A stretch of DNA of 64,000 bases from Actinomycetota bacterium (GCA_003139545.1 PLJC01000029.1:1-64000), one strand, 5' to 3'. Shown: positions 30,833 to 40,745, numbered from the stretch's first letter. Translations and numbers: made by a program. Notes: generated by a model from the sequence alone, not told the origin.

Positions 30833-31998
30833 CGACGCTCGAGCAGCTCTTTCGCGAGGAGCACGGTCGCGTCCTCGCCACCCTGATCGGCGTCCTCGGC
30901 GACTTCGACCTCGCCGAGGACGCTCTCCAGGACGCGGTCGCGGCCGCGGTCGAGCGCTGGCCGCGTGGCGGCGTGCCGACGAATCCGGCGGGCTGGCTCG
31001 TGACGGTGGCGAAGAACCGCGCCGTCGACCGGATCCGGCGCGACCAGACGCTCCGGCGGAAGACCGAGCTGCTCATCCCGCCCGAGGAGACCGAGCCGAT
31101 GGACGACACCGCCATCCCCGACGAGCGCCTGAGCCTCGTCTTCGCGTGCTGCCACCCGGCACTCGGCATCGAGGCGCAAATCGCGCTCACGTTGCGTTCC
31201 CTCGGCGGCCTCGAGACGGGCGAGATCGCGCGCGCGTTCCTCGTGCCGGAGGCGACGATGGCGCAGCGGCTCGTCCGGGCGAAGCGAAAGATCCGGGACG
31301 CCGGCATCCCGTTCCGCGTGCCGCCCGACGACGTCCTTCCCGACCGGCTGGCCGCGGTGCTTCGTGTCGTCTACCTCATCTTCAACGCCGGCTACGGGCC
31401 GCCGGTGCGCCACGAGCTGTGCAACGAGGCCATTCGTCTCGCCGCCATGCTCGCGCTGCTCATGCCGGACGAGTCGGAAGCCCACGGCCTGCACGCACTC
31501 CTGCTCTTCCAGGACGCACGGCGTGAGGCGCGCGTCCGCGACGGGTCGCTCGTGCTGCTCGAAGACCAGGACCGCGCCCTCTGGGACGCAGGTGAAATCG
31601 CGGCCGGCCGGCGGGCGCTCGAGAGGGCGCTGTCGCTGCCGGCGCGCGGGCCGTACGCGATCCAGGCCGGCATCGCGGCCGCGCACAGCGAGGGCGCCTC
31701 CGACTGGGCGATCGTCGCGGAGCTGTACGCACGGCTCGCGGAGCTGGAGCCGTCGCCCGTCGTCGAGCTGAACCGCGCGGTCGCCGTGGCGATGGCCGAC
31801 GGTCCCGAAGCCGGCCTCGCGATCGTCGACGCGATCGACGGGCTCGACGAGTACTACCTCTTCCATTCGGCGAGGGCGGATCTTCTCCGCAGGCTCGAGC
31901 GGGTAGACGAGGCGCGCGCGGCGTACACGCGCGCGTCAGAGCTTGCGCCAAGCGGCGTCGAGCGGGACTTTCTAGCCGGGCGGCGCAGTGCGCTCTAG
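30829..31998 (+). CDS. ECF RNA polymerase sigma factor with C-terminal extension (ECF42/SigJ-like type)
   Basis: Sigma region 2 (LEQLFREEHGRVLATLIGVLG, DFDLAEDALQDAVAAAVERWP), region 4 (EAQIALTLRSLGGLETGEIA, VPEATMAQRLVRAKRKI), and a long TPR-like C-terminal domain, all typical of ECF42. No ATG, GTG or TTG is at the expected start; the frame TTLEQLFREEHG begins after ATA (30829-30831), where ATGA would give the usual overlap. AGGTGA lies 4 bases upstream. The only canonical start, GTG 30748, adds 27 unlike residues and overlaps the DGPF gene by 85 bases. Coordinates assume ATA. Confidence 0.85.
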   Translation: MTTLEQLFREEHGRVLATLIGVLGDFDLAEDALQDAVAAAVERWPRGGVPTNPAGWLVTVAKNRAVDRIRRDQTLRRKTELLIPPEETEPMDDTAIPDERLSLVFACCHPALGIEAQIALTLRSLGGLETGEIARAFLVPEATMAQRLVRAKRKIRDAGIPFRVPPDDVLPDRLAAVLRVVYLIFNAGYGPPVRHELCNEAIRLAAMLALLMPDESEAHGLHALLLFQDARREARVRDGSLVLLEDQDRALWDAGEIAAGRRALERALSLPARGPYAIQAGIAAAHSEGASDWAIVAELYARLAELEPSPVVELNRAVAVAMADGPEAGLAIVDAIDGLDEYYLFHSARADLLRRLERVDEARAAYTRASELAPSGVERDFLAGRRSAL

Positions 31999-32799
31999 CG
32001 CTTCCCAGCCGACGTCCCGGGCGCGCGCCTGCTCCTCGCCCTCGGCCCCGCCGCGGAGACCGAAGAGGCGCTTGGCGAACAGGAGATAGACCACGATCGC
32101 GACGTTGACGGCGATCGCGCCGACCTTTAAGACGGTGATCGACCGCGCCAGCTCGTAGCTCTCGTAGGGCAGGAAGACGAGGTTCGCCACGAAGGTGAGG
32201 TACTCGCCCCAGCGCCTCTGGAACCAGAGGCCGACGGCTTCGGCGCCCTCGAGAGCGGCGTAGCCGGCGGCACCGGACCCGAGCAGGTAGAGCGTCTGCG
32301 TGCGCAGGGTGAAGATCTCCGCGAACGAATGGAGGAGGCCGTGCGCGCTCGCCGTGTGCGCGCCGGAGCCTCCCTCGACGGCATTGACGACGCGGAAGTA
32401 GAACGTGCGTAGCGCAAGCTTGTGCGACGCGAACAAGAAGATCGCAGCAGCGAGCAAGGCGAGCACGACGAAGTGGATCGCGCGGTCGACGGCGATGATC
32501 CGGAGCACGATCTTGTCGCGGAGCGCGCGGCCGCGCAGCGGAAGGTCAATCTCGTCCCGCTCAGGCGGCACCTCGTACTTCGGCTTCTCCGGCGGAGCCA
32601 GCGGCAGCCACGAATCGCAGCGCACGCAGCGGTACCAGCGAATGCCGTCGCTCTCGAGCGCGAACACCCGGTCCTCCGGGCGGAGCCGCGCCGCGTCCAT
32701 CCCGATCAGCTCGTGCCCGGTGAGGCCGCAGACGAGCAGCTCCCAGTGGAAGCGCGGGCGATAGAACCGTGGCCGCTGCGTTCCCGGCGGCTTATGCAA
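31972..32799 (-). CDS. DUF2127 family membrane protein
   Basis: Protein of 275 residues: N-terminal cytosolic part with CVRCDSWLPL (possible zinc site), then about four transmembrane helices and the DUF2127 block GLWFQRRWGEYLTFVANLVF, LPYESYELARSITVLK. Function unknown. TTG start at 32799 overlaps the stop of the LOG-like gene; no better start precedes the conserved WELLVCGLTGHE. The last 27 bases overlap the sigma gene on the other strand. Confidence 0.8.
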   Translation of the reverse strand: MHKPPGTQRPRFYRPRFHWELLVCGLTGHELIGMDAARLRPEDRVFALESDGIRWYRCVRCDSWLPLAPPEKPKYEVPPERDEIDLPLRGRALRDKIVLRIIAVDRAIHFVVLALLAAAIFLFASHKLALRTFYFRVVNAVEGGSGAHTASAHGLLHSFAEIFTLRTQTLYLLGSGAAGYAALEGAEAVGLWFQRRWGEYLTFVANLVFLPYESYELARSITVLKVGAIAVNVAIVVYLLFAKRLFGLRGGAEGEEQARARDVGWEALERTAPPG

Positions 32800-33235
32800 C
32801 GGCGGCCATCGCCAGCTCGACGGCCTCTTGCGGCGAATCCGCGCGCAGCGCGCCGTCCCCCTCCCAGCCGGGGTCGAGGATGACGACCGGACGTCCGAGC
32901 GTCAGCGCGAAGCCGATCTCGGCGAGCGTTCCGTAGCGACCGCCGACGACGATCACTGCGTCGCCCGACGCGACGACGGCGAGATTGCGCGCGTGGCCGA
33001 TGCCGGTGACGACCACATGGTCGACCCAGGGGTTCGCCCGGTTGCGGTTCTCGTCAGGGACGATGCCGATCGTCGTCCCACCGGCGTTCTTCGCGCCGCG
33101 CGATGCTGCCGCCATCACTTCGCCGAGGCCACCGGTGACAACGGTAGCCCCTCGCTCGGCCAGAAGGCCGCCGACCTCCTCGGCCTGCGACTCGTACTCG
33201 CTGCCGCTGCCGATGACGGAGATCTGGACGCTCAC
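32792..33235 (-). CDS. TIGR00725-type SLOG/LOG-family protein
   Basis: Rossmann-like protein of 147 residues: QISVIGSGSEYESQAEEVGG, TVVTGGLGEVMAAASRGAKNAGG, TIGIVP, VTGIGHARNLAVVASGDAVIVVGGRYGTLAEIGFAL. It resembles the nucleotide-binding SLOG superfamily (DprA/LOG relatives) but has GGRYGTLAE where LOG enzymes have PGGxGTxxE. Role unknown. GTGA overlap with the ligD stop. Confidence 0.87.
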   Translation of the reverse strand: MSVQISVIGSGSEYESQAEEVGGLLAERGATVVTGGLGEVMAAASRGAKNAGGTTIGIVPDENRNRANPWVDHVVVTGIGHARNLAVVASGDAVIVVGGRYGTLAEIGFALTLGRPVVILDPGWEGDGALRADSPQEAVELAMAAVA

Positions 33236-35508
33236 GGCGTCTTCAGCCGCTGCTTCGTCGTGAGCACCCCTTCGAACAGGTCGCCCAATGCGCGCACGCG
33301 CTCGAGCACGACGTCCATCGTGAACGCCGACGGGTCGAGCATGTCGTCCACCTCGTCCCAGCGCAGTGGAGTCGACACCGGAGCGCCCGCACGCGGCCGC
33401 ACAGAGTAGGCGGACGCGATCGTCTTGCCCTCCCCGTTCTGGTTCGAGTCGATGAGCACACCGCGCCGCTTCGACTTCGACCACTCCGTGGTGGCGAGCC
33501 CGCGGTGCGTGCGTGCGATCGCGCCGGCGACGATCTCCGAGAACTCGCGCGTTTGGTCGAAGGTGTACCGCCGCTCGACCGGGACGAGCACGTGCATGCC
33601 GTCCGCGCTCGACGTCTTCGGAAAGGAAACGAGGCCGAGCACGTCGAGCGCCGCCTTCACGAGCAGCGCGACCTGCACGGTCTCGGCGAAGCCCACGTCG
33701 GTCGACGGGTCGAGGTCGAAGAGCACGAAGTCCGGACGATCGGGCCGATCAACGCGCGAGTACCACGTGTTCATGTCGATGCAGCCCATGTTGGCCATCC
33801 AGAGCAGCGCGTCCTCGTCGTTCACAATCGGCGCCGAGATCACCTTGCGCTTGCGGGGCGCCTCGCGGGTCGACACCTCGACGTCGAAGCGCGGGATCCA
33901 CTCCGGCATGTGCGAGGGCGCGTCCTTCTGGAAGAACGCCTTGCCGAACGCGCCGTCGGGATAGCGGCGCATGGTGAAGGGCCGTCCGCGCAGGTGCGGA
34001 ACGATGAACGGCGCGACCGCGCGGTAGTAGTCGATCAGGTCGCCCTTCGTAATCCCTTCGTCCGGCCAGAAGATCTTGTCGAGGTTGGAGAGCTTCACTC
34101 GAGACGGTCTCTCGGCGCGCACCTCGGGCGCCGCCTTGTCGTCGCGGAGGCCGAGATAGACGGGCGCCCGCAGATGGCCGTCGTGGGTCCACTCGGCGAA
34201 CTTCACCTCCGCAACGAGCTTCGGCTGCACCCATACGACGTCCGACTTGCGAACCTTCGGCATCTTCGGGATGACCGCGAGCGGGGACGCAGCACGCTTC
34301 AGCGGCTCGAGCGCATCGAGCATCTGGCCGATCGTCTTCTCCGTGAAGCCCGTGCCGGCGTTGCCAACCCAGCGCAACGTGCCGCCCTCGTTGACGGCGA
34401 GGACGAGCGAGCCGAAGGTCCCTGCCCGCCGACCCTCACCCTTCGTGTAGCCGACGATCACGAACTCCTGCTCGCCGTGCGTCTTGATCTTCAGCCAGTC
34501 GCGCGTGCGCCTGCCCTCCGCGTAGCGCGACCCCGCCTTCTTCGCCATCACACCTTCGAGGTGCTGCTCCTGCGCTGCCGTGAAGAGCGCCTCGCCGTCG
34601 TCGAACGCGCCCGAGATCTGCACGTTCGCAACGCGCTTGTCGAGCAGCCCCGTGAGGAGCGCGCGGCGCTCGGTCAGCGGTCGATCGAGCACCGGCTCGC
34701 CGTCGAGCTCGAGGACGTCGAAGACCTCGTACACGAGCGGAGTCCCCGGCGTGCCCTGCTGCATCGCCGAGAAGCTCGGGCGGCCGTTCTCGTCGAGCGC
34801 GCACACTTCGCCGTCGACGACGCAGTCGGGCGACTTCGCCGCGCGGCCGAGCGCCTTGGCGATGTCGGGGAACCGCCCGGTCAGGTCGTTGCCGTTCCGG
34901 CTGACGAGCTTCGCCTCTCCTGCGCGCACGTATCCGACGGCCCGATAGCCGTCCCACTTGACTTCGAAGGTCCAGTCGTCACCGGTCGGAAGTGCGTCCG
35001 TCAGCGTCGCAAGCATCGGCTTGTAGTCGTTCCGCTGCACGCCGACGGACTCATCCTTCTTGCGGACGAGCAGCCAGTTCTGCTCCTTGCCGTCGAGATG
35101 CGCCGGGATGAGCGTCCACGTCCCATTCAGCCGCTTCCCGTGCAGGCGGACGGTCAGCCCGCCGTCGCGCTTCTCCTCGACGAGGTCGTACGTTCCCGAG
35201 TCCCAGATCTCGACCGACCCGGCGCCGTACTCCCCCTTCGGGATCTCCCCCTCGAAGCTCCCGTAGTCGAGCGGGTGATCCTCTACGTGCACCGCGAGCG
35301 CACGCACGCCCGGCTCGAGCGGAACGCCCTTCGGCACGGCCCACGACGCGAGCACCCCGTCGCGCTCGAGCCGGAAGTCGTAGTGCAGCCGGCGGGCATC
35401 GTGCCGCTGCACGACGAACGTCAGCTGCCGCTTGCGGGACTGCCGGCCGGAGAAGGGCTCGGTCGTCTTCTTGGGATCGCGCTTGCGCTTGTACTCGTCG
35501 AGGCTCAC
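33232..35508 (-). CDS. ligD: Multidomain non-homologous end-joining DNA ligase LigD
   Basis: Protein of 758 residues in the order phosphoesterase-ligase-polymerase. PE domain: RHDARRLHYDFRLERDG and HVEDHPLDYGSFEGEIPKGE. Ligase: catalytic Lys in FEVKWDGYRAVGY, VDGEVCALDE. Polymerase: KIFWPDEGITKGDLIDYY, MRRYPDG, metal site LFDLDPSTDVGF, KSKRRGVLIDSNQN. Mycobacterial LigD has POL first; this order is the Pseudomonas type. Works with Ku, whose gene is not in the window. GTG start with TAGAAC (35516-35521) 7 bases ahead. Confidence 0.95.
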   Translation of the reverse strand: MSLDEYKRKRDPKKTTEPFSGRQSRKRQLTFVVQRHDARRLHYDFRLERDGVLASWAVPKGVPLEPGVRALAVHVEDHPLDYGSFEGEIPKGEYGAGSVEIWDSGTYDLVEEKRDGGLTVRLHGKRLNGTWTLIPAHLDGKEQNWLLVRKKDESVGVQRNDYKPMLATLTDALPTGDDWTFEVKWDGYRAVGYVRAGEAKLVSRNGNDLTGRFPDIAKALGRAAKSPDCVVDGEVCALDENGRPSFSAMQQGTPGTPLVYEVFDVLELDGEPVLDRPLTERRALLTGLLDKRVANVQISGAFDDGEALFTAAQEQHLEGVMAKKAGSRYAEGRRTRDWLKIKTHGEQEFVIVGYTKGEGRRAGTFGSLVLAVNEGGTLRWVGNAGTGFTEKTIGQMLDALEPLKRAASPLAVIPKMPKVRKSDVVWVQPKLVAEVKFAEWTHDGHLRAPVYLGLRDDKAAPEVRAERPSRVKLSNLDKIFWPDEGITKGDLIDYYRAVAPFIVPHLRGRPFTMRRYPDGAFGKAFFQKDAPSHMPEWIPRFDVEVSTREAPRKRKVISAPIVNDEDALLWMANMGCIDMNTWYSRVDRPDRPDFVLFDLDPSTDVGFAETVQVALLVKAALDVLGLVSFPKTSSADGMHVLVPVERRYTFDQTREFSEIVAGAIARTHRGLATTEWSKSKRRGVLIDSNQNGEGKTIASAYSVRPRAGAPVSTPLRWDEVDDMLDPSAFTMDVVLERVRALGDLFEGVLTTKQRLKTP

Positions 35509-35632
35509 GGGGCCTGTTCTAGCGAGGTTTGGGACGCGGAGCCGTGTTTATGTCCTTTGCAAACGGCGTCATTCGCCGGGGATAAGCCTGTGGACGCTGT
35601 GGACAGAACGCCGCCGAACCTACCGAAACCTC
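35509..35632. other. Spacer between ligD and accA
   Basis: 124 bases without a gene. It holds the ligD -10 candidate (minus strand TAGAAC) and the 3' trailer of accA. No convincing terminator hairpin with a T-run is seen. Confidence 0.4.
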
Positions 35633-36554
<922 letters not shown>

Positions 36555-36568
<14 letters not shown>

Positions 36569-37391
36569 TGAAGATCCTCAGGAGGCGGCCGAGCGTCGCG
36601 CGCAGCTCCGGTCGCGGGACGATGGCGTCGATCTGGCCGAAGCGGAGGTTCTGCTCCGCACGGCCGAAGTCTTCGGAGAGCTTCTCGCGGGTCAGCTCCT
36701 GCACGACCCGCGGGCCGGCGAACGACATGAGCGCACCAGGCTCGGCGAGCAGCACGTCGCCGAGCGTGGCGAAGCTCGCGAGCACCCCGCCCGTCGTCGG
36801 ATGGGCCATGACGCTGAGCATCGCCTGGCCGGCGTCGTGCAGGTCCTCGACGGCGCACACTGTCTTCGGCAGCTGCATGAGCGCGAGGATCCCCTCCTGC
36901 ATGCGTGCACCGCCGGAGCTCGTCACGGTCACGAGCGGGACGCCGCGCTCGGCTGCCGAGTCGCAGGCGCGGGAGAACTTCTCGCCGACGGCGCTGCCCA
37001 TCGAGCCGCCCATGAACGCGAAGTCCATGACGGCGAGCTCGCACCCGCGCCCCTCGATCGAGCCCTGGCCGATCACGATCGCGTCCGCCAGCCCGGTCGA
37101 CATCTCCGCCTCGGCGAGCCGCTCCGTGTACGGGCGCAGGTCGAAGAATCCGAGCGGATCCTCCGAGTGCAGGTCGGCGGCCTCCTCGTAGAAGGTCCCG
37201 TCGTCCACGAGCGAAGCGATGCGCGCCCGCGCCCGCATCGGGAAATGGTGCCCGCACTGCGCACAGACCCACTGGGCCCGCTCGAGCTCGTCGTCCCGGT
37301 AGTGGGAGTGACAGCCCGGGCAGGTGTTCGGGTGCTTGGGCGGCGGTGCCGGCTTGTCCTCGGTCTCGATCGAGACGTCGATCTTGGCCAC
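36555..37391 (-). CDS. accD: Acetyl-CoA carboxylase carboxyltransferase, beta subunit
   Basis: Protein of 278 residues with the N-terminal four-Cys zinc finger CPGCHSHYRDDELERAQWVC..CGHHF, then the crotonase fold (MDFAFMGGSMGSAVGEK, VTSSGGARMQEGILALMQLP, HPTTGGVLASFATLGD, FAGPRVVQE). The GTG start has TAAGCT (37398-37403) 6 bases upstream and no Shine-Dalgarno sequence, so it is probably leaderless. Biotin for the complex is attached by the BirA encoded at 45.9 kb. Confidence 0.95.
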
Positions 37392-37431
37392 GTCGCTAGC
37401 TTAGACCGGCCTCGCAGGCGGGGAGTTGCGC

Positions 37432-38202
37432 CTAGAAGCCGAGGGCGGCGCAGAGCCGTTCGAGCGGCTCGACATTGGCGGGATCGGGCGCGAGGCCGGT
37501 CAGGCCGGCTCCGGCGATGGTCACCCCGCTCTCGCGGATGCGTCCCAGCTGCAGCTCGAGGTCGGCGAGCGCCGGACCGCCGGGCTCCGGCATGAAGACG
37601 GTGAGCTCGTCCGGGTCGAGGACGTCGCAGTCGAGCGCCACGTAGACGGCCGATACCTGCCCCAGCACCCGGTCGACGTCGTCGTCGATCCCGGCCGCCG
37701 CGATGAACTCGATCTCGGGCGGGTCGAGGTTCCGGGCACCGACGAGCGCGACGTCGGCCACGCCGACCGCGCCGCCGTCGAGGAGCATGCGCAGCGGCAT
37801 CCCCCACTGGTTGCCGGACGGCGAGCTCTGCGGCGTGTTCAGGTCGCCGTGCGCGTCGAACCAGATCACGCCGAGCCGCTCGTGCCGCGCGCCGAGGCCC
37901 TCGACGGCGCCGATGTGCGAGCAACAGCAGCCGCCCAGGACGAGCGGCCGCTCCGGCAGGTCGGACGCGACGGCAAGCGTCTGCGCGACGAGCGAGTCCT
38001 CCTCGACCACCGACGCCTCCGGGTAGTCGAGCGGCAGCCGCGCCGCTTCCACCATCTCCTCGCCGCCGTTGCCCCAGGCGCGCGGGACGCGGACAAGGCC
38101 GGCCGCGAATGTCCGGCCGCACGAATGGCACTCGTAGCCGAGGCCGACTGCGACCGCAGTGTGCGCCCGGCAGGTCGGGCACTTCGCGCGCAGGATGCTC
38201 AT
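37432..38202 (-). CDS. Arginase/agmatinase-fold protein with N-terminal zinc ribbon
   Basis: Protein of 256 residues. Residues 1-35 form a zinc ribbon (CPTCRAH...YECHSCGRTF). The ureohydrolase fold follows: WFDAHGDLN and YVALDCDVLDPDELTVFMPEPGG carry the manganese ligands. The first ligand motif, normally GGDHS, reads LGGCCCSHIGAVEG. Activity is therefore uncertain: it may use another metal or another substrate. The ATG overlaps the GNAT gene stop (ATGA). Confidence 0.85.
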   Translation of the reverse strand: MSILRAKCPTCRAHTAVAVGLGYECHSCGRTFAAGLVRVPRAWGNGGEEMVEAARLPLDYPEASVVEEDSLVAQTLAVASDLPERPLVLGGCCCSHIGAVEGLGARHERLGVIWFDAHGDLNTPQSSPSGNQWGMPLRMLLDGGAVGVADVALVGARNLDPPEIEFIAAAGIDDDVDRVLGQVSAVYVALDCDVLDPDELTVFMPEPGGPALADLELQLGRIRESGVTIAGAGLTGLAPDPANVEPLERLCAALGF

Positions 38203-39092
38203 GCGTCGATCTTCTCGAAGACGACGTTGGCGCTCTCCACCGTCATTCCCACGCGCTCGTACAGCTTCGTCGCCCCTGTCGGGCTGTCCGCGTCGACGCC
38301 GAGCGAGACGCGCGGGAGGCCGCGCCGCCAGAACTCGGCGAACGTCCGGTAGAGAAGCGCCTTCCCGAGGCCCTGGCCGCGCCACGGGCGTCGCACCCCG
38401 AGCAGCCCGACGTACCCGGCGGTGCTGCGCGCTTCGTTGCGCGCAACGCCGGCGATCTCGTCCCCGTCACGGACGACGAACCAGAGATGCCCGTGCTCGT
38501 CCTCATCCTGGCCCTTTCGCATCGCCCACCACTCGTCGAAGGGGAGGCCGCTCCATTCCCAGTGATCCTGGAACGCCTCGTTTGTGGCGTGATGGAACGC
38601 GCGTGCGTCGTCCTCGCGGAACGGCTCGAGCACGAGCGGAGCAGGAAGCTCGGGGACGACCGGTTCGGCGGCGAGCTCGATCGCCATCTCGTAGAAGCGA
38701 CGGACCTCGCGATACCCGCGAGAGACGAAGAGCGTCGCAGCGTCGGCATCGTCGGCGAGCGTGAATGCGTGGATCTTCGCAACGCCGTGGCGCGCAGCCG
38801 CTTCTTCGCCGCGCTCGACGAGCCTCGCGCCGAGCCCCCGGTGCTTCGCGCCCTGGGCGACGAGCCCGATGCTCGTCCCGATCCCGCCCCAGACCTGGAA
38901 CCACCCGGCCGCGACGGGGGCGCCGTTCTCCTCGTACAGCCAGGAGTCGCGTGTGAGGTCGGCGCGCGTCCACCACGACGCGACCTCGTCTGCAGCGATG
39001 TGCGACGGCAGCCCGCGGAGCGCTTCCTCATCCGCGCGGGCCAGCGCCGCGACGAGCGGCGCGTCCTCGGGCACGATCGGCCGCGCGTTCAC
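38199..39092 (-). CDS. Tandem GNAT N-acetyltransferase
   Basis: Protein of 297 residues with two GNAT domains, as in mycothiol-synthase-like enzymes. The C-terminal one is intact at the acetyl-CoA site: GYVGLLGVRRPWRGQGLGKALL. The N-terminal one keeps GLGARLVERGEEAA but is more worn. The substrate is unknown. GTGA overlap with the upstream HAD gene and ATGA with the arginase-like gene, one operon. Confidence 0.88.
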   Translation of the reverse strand: MNARPIVPEDAPLVAALARADEEALRGLPSHIAADEVASWWTRADLTRDSWLYEENGAPVAAGWFQVWGGIGTSIGLVAQGAKHRGLGARLVERGEEAAARHGVAKIHAFTLADDADAATLFVSRGYREVRRFYEMAIELAAEPVVPELPAPLVLEPFREDDARAFHHATNEAFQDHWEWSGLPFDEWWAMRKGQDEDEHGHLWFVVRDGDEIAGVARNEARSTAGYVGLLGVRRPWRGQGLGKALLYRTFAEFWRRGLPRVSLGVDADSPTGATKLYERVGMTVESANVVFEKIDA

Positions 39093-39733
39093 GCGACGAG
39101 CGAGTCGAGGGCGCCGGCAAGACCCGAGAGCGAGAGCAGCTCGACATCGGGACGCGGCTGCGCCTCGTCGCCGAGCCGGTTGACCCAGATCGTGCGCAGA
39201 CCGAGCTCGCGTGCAGGCGCGACGTCGTGGAAGAGGCTCGCGCCCACGTGGACGTGGCCCGCGCGGTCGGCACCGATGCGGGCGAAGAACTCGTCCCAGT
39301 GACCGTGGGCCGGCTTGTAGGAGCCGATCTCAGAGGCGACGATCGCGAGCTCGAACGGAACCCCGATGCGCTCCATCGACGCGTCGATGAAGTCGCGGTC
39401 GGTGTTGGAGAGAATCGCGAGCTTCCAACCCGCGGCGCGCGCCTCCTCGAGCGACGTGCGAACCTCGGGGAACACGGGCCACCCCGGCAAGGAGCGGCCG
39501 AGCGCGTCCTGCTCCTCCACCGGCACGTCTCCGAGTCGCGAGAGCGTGATCGCGAGCACCTCGCGGTAGCTACGCGTCGGCTCCTCGCGCTGCACCTGCG
39601 GCTCGACCTCGTGGTAGCGATGCAGCATCGTGGACGCCCGATCGGCGCCGAAGAGCCGCTCGAGCTCGCGGCCGATGCCGCCGTTCCAGTCGATCAGCGT
39701 GCCATAGCAGTCGAACGTCGCCCACCGGTCCAT
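39089..39733 (-). CDS. HAD-IA hydrolase (haloacid dehalogenase type)
   Basis: Protein of 214 residues: motif I ATFDCYGTLIDW (nucleophile Asp), motif II LAILSNTD, motif III Lys in SYKPAHG and motif IV HVGASLFHDVAPAREL. The family contains haloacid dehalogenases and phosphatases; the substrate is not known. ATG 39733 was taken, with CATGAT 7 bases upstream; a second ATG at 39745 adds four residues but would lie inside the divergent cupin gene. Confidence 0.9.
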   Translation of the reverse strand: MDRWATFDCYGTLIDWNGGIGRELERLFGADRASTMLHRYHEVEPQVQREEPTRSYREVLAITLSRLGDVPVEEQDALGRSLPGWPVFPEVRTSLEEARAAGWKLAILSNTDRDFIDASMERIGVPFELAIVASEIGSYKPAHGHWDEFFARIGADRAGHVHVGASLFHDVAPARELGLRTIWVNRLGDEAQPRPDVELLSLSGLAGALDSLVA

Positions 39734-39746
39734 ACTGCGCATCATG
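39731..39746. promoter_or_regulatory. Interlocked divergent leaderless promoters (HAD / cupin)
   Basis: The start codons at 39733 (minus) and 39744 (plus) are only 10 bases apart. Plus-strand CATACT (39731-39736) lies 7 bases before the cupin ATG and covers the start codon of the HAD gene. Minus-strand CATGAT (39741-39746) lies 7 bases before the HAD ATG and covers the cupin start codon. Confidence 0.5.
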
Positions 39747-40109
39747 GCTGATCAGGCACAGCACTACCGCTGGGACGACCTCCCGCGCGAGGAGCTCAAT
39801 CCGCTCCTCGGTCGCCGGCTCATCACGGGCGGCGACATGATGATCGCGCACGTCTATCTGAAGAAGGGCTGCATCGTCCCGAAGCACGAGCACCACAACG
39901 AGCAGCTCACGTACGTGCTCGAGGGCTCGCTTCGCTTCCGGCTCGGCGAGGATGGGGACCAGGTCGTCGACGTGAACGCCGGCGAGGTGCTCTGCATCCC
40001 GCGCAACCTCCCGCACGAGGCCGAGGCGCTGGAGGACACGCTCGACGTCGACGTCTTCAACCCACCGCGCCAGGACTGGCTCGACGGGTCGGATGCCTAC
40101 CTCCGTTGA
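39744..40109 (+). CDS. Cupin domain protein
   Basis: Protein of 121 residues with cupin motif 1 KHEHHNEQLTYVLEGSLRF (His-x-His-His...Glu) and motif 2 CIPRNLPHEAEALEDT, with the metal His kept. Similar to small cupins acting on phenolic or sugar compounds. It is divergent from the HAD gene with a 10-base gap and is followed by a long inverted repeat. Confidence 0.86.
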   Translation: MADQAQHYRWDDLPREELNPLLGRRLITGGDMMIAHVYLKKGCIVPKHEHHNEQLTYVLEGSLRFRLGEDGDQVVDVNAGEVLCIPRNLPHEAEALEDTLDVDVFNPPRQDWLDGSDAYLR

Positions 40110-40175
40110 CCGGTGCCAGGTTCCGGTCGTTCGCCCCTAGCCAACCTCCAGCAACGCATGGGAACCTGGCTCCGG
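40110..40175. repeat. 15-bp inverted repeat, probable bidirectional terminator
   Basis: Arms 40110-40124 (CCGGTGCCAGGTTCC) and 40161-40175 are complementary over 15 bases with one mismatch; the spacer is 36 bases. A second nested repeat, GTTCGCC/GGCGAAC, overlaps it. It lies between the convergent cupin and YgjP genes, so it may end both transcripts. There is no T-run. A REP-like mobile repeat is another option. Confidence 0.6.
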
Positions 40176-40182
40176 CGAACAA

Positions 40183-40734
40183 TCACGCGGCCGGCCTGAA
40201 GGCGAGCAGCTCCGGCCCGTGCATGTCGAGCCAGACCTTCTGATCGCGCCAGTCCGGGCGGCGGGTCTCGACGAGGCGCCAGAAGCGGCGCGAGTGGTTC
40301 GCCTCGCGTAGGTGGCAGACCTCGTGCACGACGACGTAGTCGAGCACCTCGAAGGGCGCAAGCACGAGGCGCCAGTTGAACGACAGGTTGCCGGCGGCTG
40401 AGCACGATCCCCAGCGCGTGCGCTGGTCGCGGATCTGGATGCGCCCGACCTCCACGTCGAGCGCCGCGGCTTCGTCCTCGACGAGCATCGCGACGAGCTC
40501 ACGCGCGGCGCGTCTGCCCTCGAGCTCCGAGACGCAACGCGGGTCGAGCTTGAGCCGCGGGCGCTGACGCGCCCGTTCGGTAGCGAGCCAGTCCCGATGC
40601 GCGTGCAAGACGCGATCGATCTCCCGGTCTGACATCCCCGTGGGCACGGTGAGCCGCGCGGGCTCGCCCCACGGCACATCGATCGTCCAGCGTCGCGCGC
40701 GCCGCGAACGGCGCACCACTACGAGCTCGTCCAA
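40183..40734 (-). CDS. YgjP-like (SprT-related) M48-type metallopeptidase
   Basis: Protein of about 183 residues: [46 protein letters not shown] with zinc motif [16 protein letters not shown]. Homologues are small cytosolic zinc peptidases with unknown targets. TTG 40734 was chosen because the family begins near RSRRARR; the frame opens at a TTG at 40773, which lies inside the duplicated fabF end. Confidence 0.85.
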   Translation of the reverse strand: MDELVVVRRSRRARRWTIDVPWGEPARLTVPTGMSDREIDRVLHAHRDWLATERARQRPRLKLDPRCVSELEGRRAARELVAMLVEDEAAALDVEVGRIQIRDQRTRWGSCSAAGNLSFNWRLVLAPFEVLDYVVVHEVCHLREANHSRRFWRLVETRRPDWRDQKVWLDMHGPELLAFRPAA

Positions 40735-40745
40735 TCGAAACGAGG

